A stretch of 57,380 nucleotides of DNA, from the NCBI RefSeq assembly GCF_024539675.1, contig NZ_JAHHIT010000063.1:1-57380 (forward strand), written 5' to 3'. Positions 55,753-57,380 of the stretch are shown in pieces; position 1 is the first letter of the stretch, and each line of letters opens with the position of its first letter. The position numbers were made by a program, and so were the translations under genes. This DNA is from Streptomyces hilarionis (GTDB taxonomy: Bacteria > Actinomycetota > Actinomycetes > Streptomycetales > Streptomycetaceae). The notes under the pieces are model-generated. The model worked only from the letters and a program-made list of their open reading frames with translations, was not told the origin of the DNA and made no database searches.

Positions 55753-57380
55753 CACGGACGCAGCCCGGCCTGCCCGGGGACACGGCCGCACCCGACGACC
55801 GGGTGCACCAGGTCGTGTTCCGCTGGGCCGGCAACCTCGGCCACCGGGGCGCGGGCATCGCCGCGGTCGCCTACTCCTGCCCCGAGGACGAGGCCCGCGA
55901 TCTCGCCGACCGGCTCGGTCCGGTGCTCCGCGTGATGGGCGACGAGCAGCGCCCCAGCCTCGTCCGGCACATCATCCCCGACGGTCGCGTCCTCCTCGTC
56001 CGCCGCACCCCCGGCTCCGACGCCCAGAACCGCGACAGCACGGTCTGCCACGCGCTCCTGGGCCCGGCGAGACTCCTGGTCCCCCTCTACTGCGTCAGCC
56101 TGGGCGCCGTCCCCTGGGCGGAACAGGGCTGGGCCGACCGGGTGAAGGGGCGGATCGAGCCGATGCCGCGCGAACGCCTCAAGGCCCTGGCCAACCGCAT
56201 GCGCAACCGCATGTGGGAGAACGTACGGCTGGTCCGCCGCCCGCTGCTCTGTCTGGTGGCCCAGTTCCTGCGCACTCCGGGGGCGAGGCTGTCGGCTCTC
56301 GTCGGCGAGCTGGACGCGGCCGTGGCCGAGGCGCACGCCCGGGCGCGGGAGCACGGACCGGAGCCCTCCGAGCGGGAGTCGCCGGAGCCGGCGCTCCTGG
56401 TGCTGTGGGGTCTGTGGTGGATCTTCGGCCGCTCGCTGGACCGGGGCGCGGGGAGCTGGCAGTTCGCCACCTTCGACACGATGGACGACCAGGCGTACCG
56501 GGTGGTGTTCGTCCCGGCCTGGCGTGTCTCGTCCACCGAGGACAGCCGGCTGCGCCGGATCGACCTGCTGGACCCCGGCACGGACACGGCCTCCGAGCTC
56601 GCTGCCACCCTCGTGGACCACTACCTCCAATGGCGCGATCCCAAGTACCACCGTCTCCTGGACTCCGACCCGAACACGAGCGACCCGCAGCTACAGCGCT
56701 TCCACGCTCAGCTCCGCGAGGTGTGGCCCGCCAGGTACGAGAGCCCGGTAACGACGGACACGGGTTCCGTGCCGGTGGTCTCCCCACTCCGGGCCCCGGA
56801 ACGGGACCAGCGGCCCGCTCCGCGGCAACAGCCCGTCAGCCACGCCGAGTCGCCTGCTCGTCCACCGGCCGCCCGGCACACCCCGGCCTCCGACGCGAGC
56901 TGGACCTCCCCACCCGAATGGCGCCAACAGCCGCCCAGAAAATCGGAGTTGCCTCCGCCCTCACCCTCCTGCCCGGCGACAGAGGCGGCTTCCGCACCAC
57001 GGCAGACGGGGAGTCCTCCACAGGAGGGCCAGGGCTCCCTGGAAACGACGCAAGCCCAGCGGTCCGGCACGGAGACTCTGTCATCGGCGTCATCGGCGTC
57101 GGCGTCGGTGATGGCGCCCTCGCCATCGCCATCGCCATCGCCGTCGCCGCGTCCGTCTCCCGCTCCGTATCCGTCCCCGAATCCGTATCCGTCCCCGTCT
57201 CCGTATCCGTATCCGTCTCCGGACGGATCAACGTCTGCGGCGGCACCGGGGACGTACACGTCCGGGCAGGCCATGGGGCCCGGTAGGCAGCACGGGCAGT
57301 CCGGACGGTCGGGGCACGGGGCCCACCACGGATACCCGGAGCCACCGAACAACCCGCCCCAGTACCCGCCACCCCCGAGC
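55749..57380 (+). CDS. Unrecognised protein with SP-rich tail, cut by the right window edge
   Basis: The GTG at 55749 overlaps the GTPase stop, and the frame stays open for 544 codons to the last base of the window. The first ~340 residues look folded: VHQVVFRWAGNLGHRGAGIA, a YSCPEDEARDLADRL helix, and an aromatic LLVLWGLWWIFGRSLD followed by FATFDTMDD. I recognise no family. From ~345 the chain is disordered, with SPSPSPSP and YPSPSPYPYPSP repeats and Gly/His/Pro-rich sequence. Because of its coupling it probably works with the GTPase. Confidence 0.75.
   Translation, partial: MTRTQPGLPGDTAAPDDRVHQVVFRWAGNLGHRGAGIAAVAYSCPEDEARDLADRLGPVLRVMGDEQRPSLVRHIIPDGRVLLVRRTPGSDAQNRDSTVCHALLGPARLLVPLYCVSLGAVPWAEQGWADRVKGRIEPMPRERLKALANRMRNRMWENVRLVRRPLLCLVAQFLRTPGARLSALVGELDAAVAEAHARAREHGPEPSERESPEPALLVLWGLWWIFGRSLDRGAGSWQFATFDTMDDQAYRVVFVPAWRVSSTEDSRLRRIDLLDPGTDTASELAATLVDHYLQWRDPKYHRLLDSDPNTSDPQLQRFHAQLREVWPARYESPVTTDTGSVPVVSPLRAPERDQRPAPRQQPVSHAESPARPPAARHTPASDASWTSPPEWRQQPPRKSELPPPSPSCPATEAASAPRQTGSPPQEGQGSLETTQAQRSGTETLSSASSASASVMAPSPSPSPSPSPRPSPAPYPSPNPYPSPSPYPYPSPDGSTSAAAPGTYTSGQAMGPGRQHGQSGRSGHGAHHGYPEPPNNPPQYPPPPS
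57109..57222 (+). repeat. Ser-Pro and Tyr-Pro-Ser-Pro coding repeats
   Basis: Runs of TCGCCA and TATCCGTCCCCG-like units encode an SP-rich then YPSP-rich stretch in the last gene. Units of six and twelve bases may expand or contract between strains. Confidence 0.7.

Overview
The DNA is very GC-rich with near-saturated G/C at third codon positions, densely packed genes with 4-bp start/stop overlaps, GTG and TTG starts, a SepF-like gene and many families typical of the genus. It is almost certainly a chromosomal segment of a Streptomyces or close relative (inference from sequence style and gene content; no search was run).

Layout. (1) 1-6.4 kb, housekeeping and accessory genes: an uncertain open reading frame running off the left edge (-), a SepF-like division protein (-), a YceI-like protein (-) divergent from a MarR regulator (+) with palindromic operators between them, an MFS drug exporter and its TetR regulator (both -), and a small leaderless gene at 6.05 kb. 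(2) 6.4-8.0 kb, about 1.6 kb without a convincing gene, ending in an AT-rich putative promoter region and a leader with four consecutive GC-rich hairpins. (3) 8.0-35.7 kb, one long + strand exopolysaccharide operon: initiating phosphoglycosyltransferase, AlgD-like GDP-mannose dehydrogenase, two GT4 and one GT2 glycosyltransferases, two Wzz-type proteins, an amidotransferase, a two-domain oxidoreductase, a heparinase II/III-like protein, a beta-helix lipoprotein, a Wzy/WaaL-like membrane protein, a nucleotide-sugar cassette (nucleotidyltransferase, C-methyltransferase, deacetylase, SDR, RmlC-like epimerase, aminotransferase), a DUF4910/M28-like hydrolase, a Wzx flippase and a pyruvyltransferase. 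Together they fit a Wzx/Wzy-dependent polymer, probably containing an amidated and/or epimerised uronic acid plus a branched deoxy- or amino-sugar. (4) 35.8-37.1 kb, a PAP2 phosphatase (-) and a decayed fragment of an MMPL transporter. (5) 37.1-57.4 kb, a Crp/Fnr regulator followed by a tightly coupled + strand operon: class III cyclase-like protein, P-loop NTPase with helical repeats, band-7-like protein, Pycsar-type transmembrane effector, membrane vWA protein, large tubulin-like GTPase, unrecognised membrane protein, pseudokinase, TRAFAC-type GTPase, and a last gene running off the right edge.

The most interesting region is (5). A cyclase homologue and a PycTM-like effector are the two defining parts of Pycsar antiphage defence. 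Here they are separated and surrounded by an NTPase, a band-7-like protein, a vWA protein, a tubulin-like protein, a pseudokinase and a GTPase in what looks like a single transcription unit. Several of these proteins carry disordered acidic tails with a recurring W-P-D motif, suggesting one physical assembly. I infer a composite cyclic-nucleotide-signalling defence or stress system; its function is untested.
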